From Candidatus Gastranaerophilales bacterium (GTDB lineage: Bacteria; Cyanobacteriota; Vampirovibrionia; Gastranaerophilales; Gastranaerophilaceae), in the NCBI GenBank assembly GCA_944324455.1, contig CALUWJ010000007.1:41879-105878 (forward strand): DNA of 64,000 nucleotides, read 5' to 3'. This document shows positions 8,652-16,949 of this stretch, one piece after another (positions within the stretch are counted from its first letter, which is position 1; each line of letters starts with the position of its first letter). The notes under the pieces are model-generated. The model had not been told where the DNA came from and searched no databases. It was given only the letters and a program-made list of their open reading frames with translations. Made by a program: the position numbers and the translations under genes.

Positions 8652-9305
8652 ATGAAAAAAATTATATTAACATTATTTATATTTATAAACATTTGTCTTT
8701 GGGTAAAAGCAGATGTCTTACCATATTATATTAATTCTCTTAGAAGATATGGAATAGGCTATACAAATGTTAAAAGCCCTCTTGTTATGCGCCAAACACC
8801 CGATAAAGAGGGAAAAATCATGGAAACAGTCAACTTTGATTTCAAAGGAAATGTTTCTTGTTTAATCAATAAAAATAGATGTGCTATTGAAGAAGTTTTT
8901 TCAGCTTATAGCACAAATAACCAAATAGCTCTTTTGACAACCCTTGATGAAACACAAAACTGGAGCCTTGTTTGTTTTAATCAAGGTGAAAACCCTGTTT
9001 GCGGCTGGGTTGAAGAAGGGGCTAATAAATTCTATAATTGGAGTGATTTTTTTGATGTTTTTGGTAAAAAATATGGACTATATCTATATAAAGATCTTCA
9101 AAAAACAGATAAAATCCTATATGCCGCACCAATTAAACAATCAAACACAACAGGCTCAATTGAATTACCAAGAAAAATCGTTCCTTGGCTTGTTAGAGGA
9201 AACTGGGTTTTAGTTAAAGTGTATGATTTCAATAACCAAATTAAAACAGGTTGGATTAATTTTAGGGGTGATAACGGCAAATTAAAACTTTTTGTTAAAT
9301 TCTAA
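8652..9305 (+). CDS. Secreted protein with SH3-like domains, unknown function
   Basis: A 217-residue protein with a signal peptide (MKKIILTLFIFINICLWVKA). The mature part reads like two bacterial SH3-type beta modules: NVKSPLVMRQTPDKEGKI at about residues 38-56, and a second with WLVRGNWVLVKVYD plus IKTGWINFRG at the end. Four cysteines may form disulfides. SH3b domains often bind cell-wall peptide. It is separated from hisH by 1 bp, probably as a co-transcribed passenger. No enzyme motif is seen. Confidence 0.65.
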   Translation: MKKIILTLFIFINICLWVKADVLPYYINSLRRYGIGYTNVKSPLVMRQTPDKEGKIMETVNFDFKGNVSCLINKNRCAIEEVFSAYSTNNQIALLTTLDETQNWSLVCFNQGENPVCGWVEEGANKFYNWSDFFDVFGKKYGLYLYKDLQKTDKILYAAPIKQSNTTGSIELPRKIVPWLVRGNWVLVKVYDFNNQIKTGWINFRGDNGKLKLFVKF

Positions 9306-9361
9306 TTTATTTTGAAATATTTTTGTGTTATCTTAAAAATATAACTTTAAAGGGAAAAACA

Positions 9362-9583
9362 ATGACAACATTTTTTTATACACTACAAATCATTAGCGCA
9401 ATATTTACAGTAATTTTGGTACTTTTACATTCACCAAAAGGCGATGGAATTGCTTCAATCGGAGCAGCAAGCCAATTATTTTCATCTCAAAAATCAACTG
9501 AAAAAGGCTTAAACAAAGTTACATACTTTTTTGTTGGAATATTTATTATTTCAAGTTTCTTTTTAGGTTTTATCTTAAAATAA
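9362..9583 (+). CDS. secG: Preprotein translocase subunit SecG
   Basis: Accessory subunit of the SecYEG channel. The start at 9362 with AAAGGG upstream gives 73 residues. It has two transmembrane helices with the conserved cytosolic loop between them: VLLHSPKGDGIASIGAASQLFSS, close to the family pattern of QxxKGxGL followed by a Gly/Ser-rich stretch. The second helix is YFFVGIFIISSFFLGFIL. It is followed by a strong terminator. SecY is elsewhere in the window (39892-41232). Confidence 0.92.
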   Translation: MTTFFYTLQIISAIFTVILVLLHSPKGDGIASIGAASQLFSSQKSTEKGLNKVTYFFVGIFIISSFFLGFILK

Positions 9584-9604
9584 ATTAAATTATTAATATA
9601 AATT

Positions 9605-9633
9605 AAAAAGCTCTCAATTATTGAGAGCTTTTT
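9605..9633 (+). terminator. Bidirectional terminator after secG
   Basis: Thirteen-bp perfect stem with core AAGCTCTCAA/TTGAGAGCTT, a TTA loop, and an A-tract and T-tract on either side. It serves secG on + and the ankyrin-like gene on -. Confidence 0.9.
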
Positions 9634-9635
9634 AA

Positions 9636-11003
9636 TTACAAGTATCTGTTTAAAATCCTATGCAATAAACCAACTTTAACAGATTTTTCGGCTATTTTAT
9701 CATATTTATCACCAAGCAATTTTCTATATACTTCTTTTGCTTTTTCATCTGCTTCATATAATTGATTATATCCTGAATCATCTTTTAAAAGTAAGCTTTT
9801 TTTGATAATTTCAGGTGCATCATCACCAAATACATCTATTAAAAATCCTAACCTATCATCTGTTATATATTTTAATGGGGTATAACCAAAGCCATCTCTA
9901 GCTGTCATCAATTCTTTAAATTCTTCTTTAGTATCATCTTTAAGTGCTTTTTTATATGCTTTCATTTGCTCTAATGTGGCAGAATGTAATAGTGTTGTTT
10001 TAAATTTATTTTTTGTGTGCATAGCCTTTTTAACAACACCATGTGCCCTATCAGAAAGAGTATCAACATATATACTTGTAACTCCGTCATTTGCATTATC
10101 CCAAGGAGTTAAACCGTCTTTATTTTGAATTAATGTAGCTTCTTCAAGCACTCTTGGAGCGCTTTTTCCAAGAACATCAATGATAGCTTCTAGCGGCTCT
10201 TTTGAAATACGGCTCAATGGAGTATTTCCATCTTTATCTTTAATTAAAAGCACCTTTCTAAATGCCATGGGGGCTCTATCACCTAATGAATCAGAAATAG
10301 CATAAATTAAATCTCTATAAGCATTATTTATAGGATTATTTTTGCTTTTTTTATTTGATAGCATTACATTTGTACTAATTCTAAAAGCACTGCCTAAATC
10401 ATACATCTGAACGTATGGCCTCATATTATAAAGATTTAATAAATGAAGCGGAGTTTGTCCGTTTTCATCTTGAGTTAATAAAGCCTTTTCAATTGTTTCA
10501 GGAGATTTATCTTCTAATATTGAAGATAAGGTATTCATCTTTTTTTCTGATTTAAAATCAAAATTACACCTATCATATATATCTTGCATATTTTCTGCTT
10601 CATCAATTTCGCTAATATTAAAATCTTTCATTTCATCAGCATAATTTTTAAAAATATCCAAAAACATTTTATGAACTACATTTTGCCCATTTTTATCTTT
10701 TGATAAAGCAGCTATTTGAAATGTTATAGGGGCATCATTTCCAAGCGCTATGGCGCAATCCACCATTTCATCAGAATCAGTCTCAAACAGCACATTTCTG
10801 TTATTTATATCTGTTATTAATAATGACTCAAGCATTTTTGCATAGTTACTATTATCTTTTTTTTGACCTTTAAAAGAAATATCCAAAACGTCATTTTGTT
10901 GATTTAATTTTACAGAGTTTTGTTTTGAGGTATTTAAATTTACCGTTCCGTTTTTATTTACACCTTTAATATTTTGATTTAATCTAACGGGCAAAATGCG
11001 CAT
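9636..11003 (-). CDS. Ankyrin-like repeat protein with N-terminal ISFKGQ motif
   Basis: A 455-residue protein with no signal peptide. An Asn/Gln-rich N-terminus ends in DISFKGQ at about residues 42-48. From about residue 60 onward there are degenerate repeats of about 40 residues with the pattern L-x-KDxxGxTPLxxI followed by a helix ending LGxxAP: TQDENGQTPLHLLNL, IKDKDGNTPLSRI, IQNKDGLTPWDNA, TARDGFGYTPLKYI, LKDDSGYNQLYEA. This is close to ankyrin geometry (TPLH in one copy). Ankyrin-like proteins mediate protein binding. The partner is unknown; a host- or envelope-directed role is speculation. AGGGAG precedes the ATG. Confidence 0.72.
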   Translation of the reverse strand: MRILPVRLNQNIKGVNKNGTVNLNTSKQNSVKLNQQNDVLDISFKGQKKDNSNYAKMLESLLITDINNRNVLFETDSDEMVDCAIALGNDAPITFQIAALSKDKNGQNVVHKMFLDIFKNYADEMKDFNISEIDEAENMQDIYDRCNFDFKSEKKMNTLSSILEDKSPETIEKALLTQDENGQTPLHLLNLYNMRPYVQMYDLGSAFRISTNVMLSNKKSKNNPINNAYRDLIYAISDSLGDRAPMAFRKVLLIKDKDGNTPLSRISKEPLEAIIDVLGKSAPRVLEEATLIQNKDGLTPWDNANDGVTSIYVDTLSDRAHGVVKKAMHTKNKFKTTLLHSATLEQMKAYKKALKDDTKEEFKELMTARDGFGYTPLKYITDDRLGFLIDVFGDDAPEIIKKSLLLKDDSGYNQLYEADEKAKEVYRKLLGDKYDKIAEKSVKVGLLHRILNRYL

Positions 11004-11080
11004 GTTTAGCTCTCCCTTTCAAGTATAATATTAATAATATTTTAAACCGACATAACGGTCAAGCAAGAGATAAATAAATT

Positions 11081-11776
11081 TTAAACTGTAACCAATCCTT
11101 CTTTTACAGCCTTAACGGCAGCAGAAACTCTATCTTGTACACAAAACTTTTGCAAAATTGAACAAACATGGGCTTTAGCCGTATGAGTTGAAACAAAAAG
11201 CTCTTTTGCAATTTCAGTATTAGATTTACCCTCAACCAATAATTTTAAAACTTCATTTTCTCTTGGGGTTAATTTTTTATTTTCATCGTTATCATAGCAC
11301 CTATATTGAAAATTTATTTTTGGCTTTTCAAACATTTTGAATACTGTGCTTGCAACAGCAGAATCAACCCAAAAAGCACCCTTGGCAACATTTTTTATTA
11401 CACAAGATAATGTAGTTATATCAGTATCTTTTAAACAATATGCGCTTGCACCTATATTAAATGAATTTCTGGTATCTTCTTCACTATCGTGTGCAGTTAA
11501 AATAATTATTTTAGTATTTGGTGAAACCTTTTTTATAATCTCCATAGCTTCAAACCCATTCATCCCCGGTAAACCCAAATCCATAAGAACAACATCAGGG
11601 TTAAGTTTTTTGATTATTTCTATTCCATCTTTAGCATTTTGTGCTTCTGCTGCAATTTCAATTCCATCCACTTTTTCAAAAGAACATCTTAAACCAACCC
11701 TTGTTAGTCTGTAATCCTCAATAATCATAACTCTCACAGCACTAACCGATGGCTTTTTAAAAGTCATTGAATACAT
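11081..11776 (-). CDS. NarL/FixJ-family response regulator
   Basis: A 231-residue two-domain regulator. The receiver domain occupies about residues 14-130 with acidic pair E20-D21, phospho-acceptor D66 in VVLMDLGLPGMNG, and IIILTAHD with a later CLKD lysine. A LuxR-type HTH follows at about 167-225 (LTPRENEVLKLLVEGKSNTEIAKELFVSTHTAKAHV). The spacer between domains is long and contains a second Cys-Tyr element. No histidine kinase is nearby, so this is an orphan regulator. An inverted repeat at 11831-11846 upstream could be an operator. Confidence 0.93.
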   Translation of the reverse strand: MYSMTFKKPSVSAVRVMIIEDYRLTRVGLRCSFEKVDGIEIAAEAQNAKDGIEIIKKLNPDVVLMDLGLPGMNGFEAMEIIKKVSPNTKIIILTAHDSEEDTRNSFNIGASAYCLKDTDITTLSCVIKNVAKGAFWVDSAVASTVFKMFEKPKINFQYRCYDNDENKKLTPRENEVLKLLVEGKSNTEIAKELFVSTHTAKAHVCSILQKFCVQDRVSAAVKAVKEGLVTV

Positions 11777-11830
11777 AAATATTTTATTCCTTTCTTGTAT
11801 CGCTTTTGAATAAATTATATAAATATAATT

Positions 11831-11846
11831 TATACTTGTTGGTATA
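11831..11846. promoter_or_regulatory. Inverted repeat upstream of the response regulator
   Basis: TATACTTGTTGGTATA is an inverted repeat TATAC-N6-GTATA, about 55 bp upstream of the response-regulator ATG. It overlaps the probable promoter spacer (TTGTTT -35 on the minus strand). The half-site ATAC/GTAT is the same as in the flagellar-type promoters. It may be an autoregulatory site. No binding evidence exists. Confidence 0.35.
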
Positions 11847-11902
11847 AAACAATAAAAAAATTTATTTTGCGCTTTTTTGATTAAATATTAATTTATATTA
11901 AT

Positions 11903-12382
11903 TTATTTTTTTATGGTTAATCTCTCTAAAAATCTTGCAAATCGAACTATAAAGTTTTCTTCTTCTTTAGAAATTGAATCCACAAGTATTGTTAACATTC
12001 CTGCTCTTTTTCCTCCCAAAATATCACTAAGAGGTCTATCCCCAACCATTGCAGCTCGAGCGGGGTTTATTTTAAAATCTCTGCAAGCTAAAAATAGTAT
12101 TTTTGTGTTTGGTTTTTTAGCTTTAGAATATACAGCTATATCAATTTGCGAGCGGGTTTGTTGAATATAATTCTCGTTTTTATTGTTAGTAACAATTGCA
12201 AGATTAAAATTTGCCTTTAAATCATTTAAAAATTGCAAAGTTTTAAAAGAGAATTTACCGCTTTTTGATTTCATCAATGTTGAATCCAAATCAAAAAGAA
12301 TTAATTTTATTCCTCTTTTTTTTAATTCAGCAATATCAATATCATAAATTGATTCAAGATTAAAATCAGGTTTTAAAAACAT
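11903..12382 (-). CDS. YqeG-family HAD phosphatase
   Basis: A 159-residue HAD subfamily IIIA protein with nucleophile motif DLDSTL (D31, D33), IVTNN as motif II, a lysine in KAKKPN, and VGDRPLSDILGGKRAGM as motif IV. These match the YqeG family, related to plant and cyanobacterial phosphatidylglycerophosphate phosphatase. The substrate here is not shown by sequence. It starts 3 bp after the U32 gene ends, so the two are in one operon. Confidence 0.88.
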   Translation of the reverse strand: MFLKPDFNLESIYDIDIAELKKRGIKLILFDLDSTLMKSKSGKFSFKTLQFLNDLKANFNLAIVTNNKNENYIQQTRSQIDIAVYSKAKKPNTKILFLACRDFKINPARAAMVGDRPLSDILGGKRAGMLTILVDSISKEEENFIVRFARFLERLTIKK

Positions 12383-12385
12383 AAA

Positions 12386-13612
12386 CTAAAATTCTTTCAT
12401 TCCTTTTGTTCTAAAGAGAGCAAAATCTGCTTCTTTTTTCCAATCATCATTATCACAATCAAATGTAATATTTATTTCATCATTTGTATTTGCAATATCA
12501 ACTTCACCTTTTTTATTGTGGACAATTTTTTTAACACGAGCTAAAGTTGAATATTTTGGAGTAATTATTTCTATTTCATCATTCAATAAGATTTTATTTT
12601 TAATCAATATTTCAAAAGTATTTTCATCAACTATTTTTTGAGCTATTCCTAAAAAATCAGCCCCTGCAAGCCCTTTTGAAATATCATAAGAATAACAGCT
12701 TGAATCATGATTACCCCCAAAGAAACCTTCACAATATCCTCTGTTACCAACCTTTTTTAATTCTTCAAAGGCATCTTTAGAGTTTAATTTGCCATCAATT
12801 ACTTCTCTATATGTTTTTGCAACAGCTGAAACATAATATAAGCTCTTTGTTCTTCCCTCAACCTTAAATGAATCAATACCTAAATCGCAAAGACTTTTTA
12901 TATGTCTTACAAGACAAAGGTCTTTAGTTGACATAATATGGCTTCCACGCTCATCTTGAACTATTTCATAATATTCATTAGGTCTTGTTTCTTCTAATAA
13001 TTTATAACTCCATCTGCAAGCTTGAGCGCAATTTCCTTGGTTTGCTTTTCTTGTTCCATCTGTCATATAATCAGACAATAAACATCTACCGGAATATGCC
13101 ATGCATTGAGCACCATGGATAAACATTTCAAGCTCAATATCAGGGACTTCTTTTCTTATTTTTGCAATTTGTTCATAAGATAATTCTCTGGCTAAAATTG
13201 CTCTTGTTGCCCCCATATCTCGCCAAAATTTAACAGCTTCAGAATTTAGAATATTTGTTTGAGTTGAAATATGAATATCAATATCAGGAATATTATTTTT
13301 AACAACTCGATATATACCAAAATCACTTATAATAAGCGCATGGGGTTTTGCTTCTTTAATTACTTCAAGCGTTTGATAGAGTTTATCTATATCTTTATCA
13401 TAAGCAAATATATTTAGCGTACAATATACTTTTTTATTTAATTTATTTGCAATCTCAACAGCTGTTTTTAGATTTGTTTCATCAATAAGCTCACCTTTTC
13501 TTAAGGCTCTTAAGGAAAAATCAACAAGCCCAAGATAAACTGCATCTGCTCCATAAGCAAACGCATATTTCATTTTTTCAATACTACCAGCCGGCATTAA
13601 TAATTCATTCAT
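12386..13612 (-). CDS. U32-family (TrhP/RlhA-type) RNA hydroxylation protein
   Basis: The 408-residue protein has the U32 TIM-barrel start MNELLMPAGSIEKMKYAFAYGADAVYLG. It carries a cysteine set C170, C177, C195 and C199 in HGAQCMAYSGRCLLS and NQGNCAQACRW, the likely iron-sulfur site. Characterised U32 proteins (TrhP, RlhA) act in prephenate-dependent hydroxylation of tRNA U34 or rRNA, though the family is still labelled peptidase. A TrmR-like methyltransferase at 31204 could act after it. It lies upstream of yqeG in the same operon. Confidence 0.85.
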   Translation of the reverse strand: MNELLMPAGSIEKMKYAFAYGADAVYLGLVDFSLRALRKGELIDETNLKTAVEIANKLNKKVYCTLNIFAYDKDIDKLYQTLEVIKEAKPHALIISDFGIYRVVKNNIPDIDIHISTQTNILNSEAVKFWRDMGATRAILARELSYEQIAKIRKEVPDIELEMFIHGAQCMAYSGRCLLSDYMTDGTRKANQGNCAQACRWSYKLLEETRPNEYYEIVQDERGSHIMSTKDLCLVRHIKSLCDLGIDSFKVEGRTKSLYYVSAVAKTYREVIDGKLNSKDAFEELKKVGNRGYCEGFFGGNHDSSCYSYDISKGLAGADFLGIAQKIVDENTFEILIKNKILLNDEIEIITPKYSTLARVKKIVHNKKGEVDIANTNDEINITFDCDNDDWKKEADFALFRTKGMKEF

Positions 13613-13661
13613 AGAATAATTTTAGCATAAAAAAATTAACGTATAGTTAAAAATGAATACT

Positions 13662-13871
13662 TTATTTTAATAATAAATACGGTTTAATTTCAAAATGATT
13701 TGCAAGCAATTCTATTTTATCTAAGGTAATATTTATTTTACCTTTTTCTAATTTAGAAATATAAGAATTATCCACACCTAAAATTAAAGACAATTGTTCT
13801 TTGCTTAATTTATGTTTTATTCTTAATTTTTCAATATTTTTTGCCAAAATTTGTCTAAGTTCTTGACTCAT
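13662..13871 (-). CDS. Small XRE-family HTH protein
   Basis: A 69-residue Cro/C1-type regulator: ILAKNIEKLRIKHKLSKEQLSLILGVDNSYISKLEKGKINITLDKIELLANHFEI. Helix-turn-helix residues are at about 20-45. TTGGAG precedes the ATG. It diverges from a small HAD protein with only 68 bp between start codons, so it may control its own and that gene's expression. No toxin partner is evident. Confidence 0.86.
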   Translation of the reverse strand: MSQELRQILAKNIEKLRIKHKLSKEQLSLILGVDNSYISKLEKGKINITLDKIELLANHFEIKPYLLLK

Positions 13872-13939
13872 ACTCCAATTATGTTATTATTTGATTGTTA
13901 ATAACAGGAATGACAGTCCAGTATACAAAAGGATAATTC

Positions 13940-14275
13940 ATGTTCATCAAAAAAATATTAATAGATTTAGATGGCGTATTGAATGAATATGGTTATGAAA
14001 AATATAATGAAAATTATATTCCGCCTATAAAAAATGGAGCTTATGAATTTATTAAAAAGTTATCTGAAAAAGCTGAATTATATCTTTTTACATCAAGAAA
14101 TTTAATGCTTGCAACTAAATGGTTAATTAAAAATAATTTAGACATTTTTTTTAAAGATGTAACTAATATTAAATTATCTTCTTATTTATATATTGATGAT
14201 AGAACAATTTGTTTTAAGGGAGATTATAATAAGACTCTTGATGAGATTGAAAAGTTTAGAGTTTATTGGAAATGA
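13940..14275 (+). CDS. Small HAD-superfamily phosphatase-like protein
   Basis: A 111-residue protein with HAD motif I DLDGVL at 9-14, motif II FTSRN at about 49-53 and a terminal acidic motif YIDDRTICFKGDY at about 89-101. It lacks a cap domain. This size and the IDDR ending resemble phage- or host-encoded mini-HAD hydrolases of unknown substrate. AAGGAT lies before the ATG. It is divergent from the XRE gene, and the pairing of a regulator with a small enzyme is noted without further support. Confidence 0.75.
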   Translation: MFIKKILIDLDGVLNEYGYEKYNENYIPPIKNGAYEFIKKLSEKAELYLFTSRNLMLATKWLIKNNLDIFFKDVTNIKLSSYLYIDDRTICFKGDYNKTLDEIEKFRVYWK

Positions 14276-14354
14276 TTTTAAATTTTAAGGGTTTAATAAT
14301 TCAACCCTATCATTCATCGCTCTAAACTAGCAATAAAAATTACATAACATCAAT

Positions 14355-14385
14355 TTGACAGGATAAAAACCAAAGTATATACTTT
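14355..14385 (+). promoter_or_regulatory. Housekeeping promoter with palindrome over the -10
   Basis: TTGACA (14355-14360), 17-bp spacer and TATACT (14378-14383) form a near-perfect sigma-70-type promoter for the 14413 gene. The perfect 14-bp palindrome AAAGTATATACTTT (14372-14385) covers the -10, so a repressor could bind there. Confidence 0.72.
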
Positions 14386-14412
14386 ATAAATAAATCAAGA
14401 AGGAGTTAATTT

Positions 14413-15438
14413 ATGAAAAAAATCTTACTAACCGCACTAAGTGCTGTATTATTAAGTGCAGGCGGGTTTTGTGCCAATTCAAATATAGACATTTTAACGC
14501 TATTTTCATCAAATTCAAAAGCACCAAACCAAGCTTGGATTGGAACTTTTCAACTTGTTTTTAATGATATGAAAAATAATATCATCAAAAGAGATATTGA
14601 ATTTGTCAAAGAAAGACCAACAAAAGAACTAAAAGCACTAAATGATGAAGAATTTACAAAAGAAATGTTAAATGAATCATCATATTATACAAGCTATGGC
14701 GAAACATCTCCTGAAGCAAAAAAACAAATTGAAAAAGATATCAAAGAAAAATTCAACGAAAAATCCGATATTCTTGATAGCCTTGATTGGACAAAAAGAT
14801 ATGGCAGCTATTACGCTTATGCAATGCTAAAAAAAGAATTTGAATTTTTTAATGAGTTTGACATATTAGAAAAATCTTCTTTTAATAATTCAAAAGAACA
14901 ATTTGATTTCTTTGGAATTACAAATAAATCAAATGAAATTTTAGATAAAAATATCAGAGTTTTATTCTATAACAATGAAAACGACTATGCTGTTCAACTT
15001 TTAACAAAAACAAACGACATAGTTTATCTATATAGAACAGATGAAAACAAAAATCTAAAAACTCTATATTCAAAAATGCTAAAAAAACAAAAAGAATATA
15101 GGGAAGGCGAAGTTTTCAACCCTAACGACACTCTTAAAGTTCCAAATATTAAAATCAACAGCCAAAGAAAATACCCCGAACTTTGCAACAAACAAATTAA
15201 AGGAACAGATTTATATTTCTCTGAAGCTATTGAAACAATCCAATTAGAATTAAACAACAAAGGCGGAAAGGTTAAGTCTGAAGCTGCTTTGATGACAAAA
15301 TGCATGGCAATGCCAATCCAAACAACCCCAAGACACTTTAATTTTGATAAGACCTTTGCAATGTTTTTAATAGATGCAGATAAAAATGATCCTTATCTGG
15401 CTTTAAAAATTAAAGATTTAAAAGATTTAAATAATTAA
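14413..15438 (+). CDS. Secreted protein with serpin-like C-terminus
   Basis: A 341-residue protein with a signal peptide (MKKILLTALSAVLLSAGGFCA). The mature region is not confidently assigned. The last 75 residues resemble the serpin reactive-loop region: SEAIETIQLELNNKGGKVKSEAAL is like the strand ending in the EEGTEAAA hinge, and FDKTFAMFLIDADKNDPYLALKI is like the HPFLFLI...ILFMGK closing strands. The rest is shorter than a full serpin (about 370 residues) and Lys/Glu-rich. It could therefore be a divergent serpin-fold inhibitor or an unrelated family. It is a single gene with a strong promoter and terminator. Confidence 0.6.
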   Translation: MKKILLTALSAVLLSAGGFCANSNIDILTLFSSNSKAPNQAWIGTFQLVFNDMKNNIIKRDIEFVKERPTKELKALNDEEFTKEMLNESSYYTSYGETSPEAKKQIEKDIKEKFNEKSDILDSLDWTKRYGSYYAYAMLKKEFEFFNEFDILEKSSFNNSKEQFDFFGITNKSNEILDKNIRVLFYNNENDYAVQLLTKTNDIVYLYRTDENKNLKTLYSKMLKKQKEYREGEVFNPNDTLKVPNIKINSQRKYPELCNKQIKGTDLYFSEAIETIQLELNNKGGKVKSEAALMTKCMAMPIQTTPRHFNFDKTFAMFLIDADKNDPYLALKIKDLKDLNN

Positions 15439-15444
15439 AATCCA

Positions 15445-15469
15445 AAAAGCTCCCTTTAAGGGAGCTTTT
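15445..15469 (+). terminator. Intrinsic terminator after the serpin-like gene
   Basis: Stem AAAAGCTCCC/GGGAGCTTTT with loop TTTAA. The core AGCTCCC/GGGAGCT is shared with the terminator at 3645-3666. Confidence 0.88.
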
Positions 15470-15483
15470 AATCATAGATTAAA

Positions 15484-15552
15484 CCAGTTAATCATCATCG
15501 GGAGCAGTCGAGGGATTTTATCTCCACGAACGTCAACCCGGTATTATATTAA
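15484..15552. repeat. GC-richer patch in a convergent gap, possible dispersed-repeat remnant
   Basis: Between two convergent genes lies about 70 bp clearly richer in G and C than its surroundings (for example CGGGAGCAGTCGAGGG and CCACGAACGTCAACCCGG). No RNA fold or gene is recognised. Read on the minus strand it has the CTCGACTGCTCCCGATGATG look of dispersed palindromic repeats found between convergent genes in other genomes. No second copy is in this window. Confidence 0.3.
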
Positions 15553-15569
15553 TTCCACATCCACTTTTT

Positions 15570-16841
15570 TTATAACACGCTTTTTAATTTATCTATAACA
15601 AAATCAGATGCACCTTGCTGGTTATTAAAACAATTCAAGCAATTATTTGAAATTTTAGAATAAAATTCATCATCAAGGAATAATTTTTCTAAAACATTAT
15701 AAAATTCAGCTTCATTTTTAACTACAAAAGAGGCTGCCTCGCGCTCTAAAATTTCATAAATATCTCTGAAATTTTTAATTGATGGACCTGAAATAGTTGG
15801 TTTAGAATATAGTGTTGCCTCAAGGGGGTTATGACCTCCTGTTTTATTGAAACTTCCGCCAATAAATGCAACATCAACTATATTATATATTTTAGATAAT
15901 TCACCTAAGGTATCTAAAATAATTATATCGTTATTTAAAAAATTGTCTTCTTTCGTTCTAAAACCATAACTAAAACCTGAATTTTTAGTTAATTCTATTA
16001 TTTCATCAAGCCTTGTTAAGTGTCTTGGGGCAATAATTAATTTTAAATTTTGAATTTTTTTCTTCAATTTTTTATATTGTTCTAAAACAATTTCATCTTC
16101 ACCCTTATGGGTTGAGCCTGCAATCAAAACTTTAAAACCATCTTGTTTTAAATCAATATCGCAATCTTTTTTATCTATTTCAAATTTAAGATTTTTCATA
16201 ACAACGGTTTTATCTTCTTTGGCACCAATTTGAATAAATCTGTTTTTATCTAATTCGCTTTGACAAAAAATACCTTGATAACAATCTAAAATAATAGATA
16301 AAAACCCTTTAATTTTTAAATAACTTGGATATGATTTATCTGAAATTCTTCCGTTAATAATATATAAGGGAATATTTTTTTGCTTAGCGCAATATGAAAA
16401 ATTAGGCCATAATTCAGTTTCAGCTATTAAAATAACTTTTGGATTAATGGAATTTAAAAATTTTTCAACTGTTTTATAAGCATCAAGCGGAAAATATGTT
16501 ATAAAATCGGCAATTTCAGAATATTTTTTCTTTGCTAATTCTTGACCTGTAACCGTTCCTGTGGTGATTACCAATTTAATTTCAGGAAAAGTTTTTTTAA
16601 TTTTTTTAATTAAATTCTCTAAAGATAAAACTTCGCCCACAGAAACCCCATGAACTAAAACTACCTTATCAGAAGAAAAATCAGGAAAATCAATTTCAGC
16701 TAATTTTTCTTTTAGGGGTATTGGGGGCTTATTTTCCATTTTTCTTAATATATCAACAACAGGAATAATTGTTTTTATTATTGACGGGTTGATTGATTTA
16801 TATATATTAAAACAAATTTTTTCTAGATTATTTTTTAACAT
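15570..16841 (-). CDS. waaA: 3-deoxy-D-manno-octulosonic acid (Kdo) transferase
   Basis: Transfers Kdo from CMP-Kdo to lipid A precursor at the inner membrane, so it marks an LPS-bearing outer membrane. The 423-residue GT-B protein has VHGVSVGEV at about 62-70 (acceptor-side catalytic Glu), LVITTGTVTGQELA, LIAETELWPNF, and a C-terminal donor domain with VAFIGGSFNKTGGHNPLE and a conserved glutamate. Its N-terminal membrane anchor is weak. It ends at a GC-richer patch and is divergent from the oxoamine synthase. Confidence 0.94.
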   Translation of the reverse strand: MLKNNLEKICFNIYKSINPSIIKTIIPVVDILRKMENKPPIPLKEKLAEIDFPDFSSDKVVLVHGVSVGEVLSLENLIKKIKKTFPEIKLVITTGTVTGQELAKKKYSEIADFITYFPLDAYKTVEKFLNSINPKVILIAETELWPNFSYCAKQKNIPLYIINGRISDKSYPSYLKIKGFLSIILDCYQGIFCQSELDKNRFIQIGAKEDKTVVMKNLKFEIDKKDCDIDLKQDGFKVLIAGSTHKGEDEIVLEQYKKLKKKIQNLKLIIAPRHLTRLDEIIELTKNSGFSYGFRTKEDNFLNNDIIILDTLGELSKIYNIVDVAFIGGSFNKTGGHNPLEATLYSKPTISGPSIKNFRDIYEILEREAASFVVKNEAEFYNVLEKLFLDDEFYSKISNNCLNCFNNQQGASDFVIDKLKSVL

Positions 16842-16949
16842 TAGACACTCCTATAAAAAATTTATAATAACACTATATTAGCTTATTGTCTATTTTCTAT
16901 AAAGATTAAAATTTATATACTTTATTTGATTAAAAAGAAAGGTTTAATT

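Noticed and set aside
13662..14275. XRE plus small HAD protein as a toxin-antitoxin pair
   Set aside because: The genes are divergent, the HAD protein has phosphatase motifs and no toxin domain, so there is no support beyond proximity.
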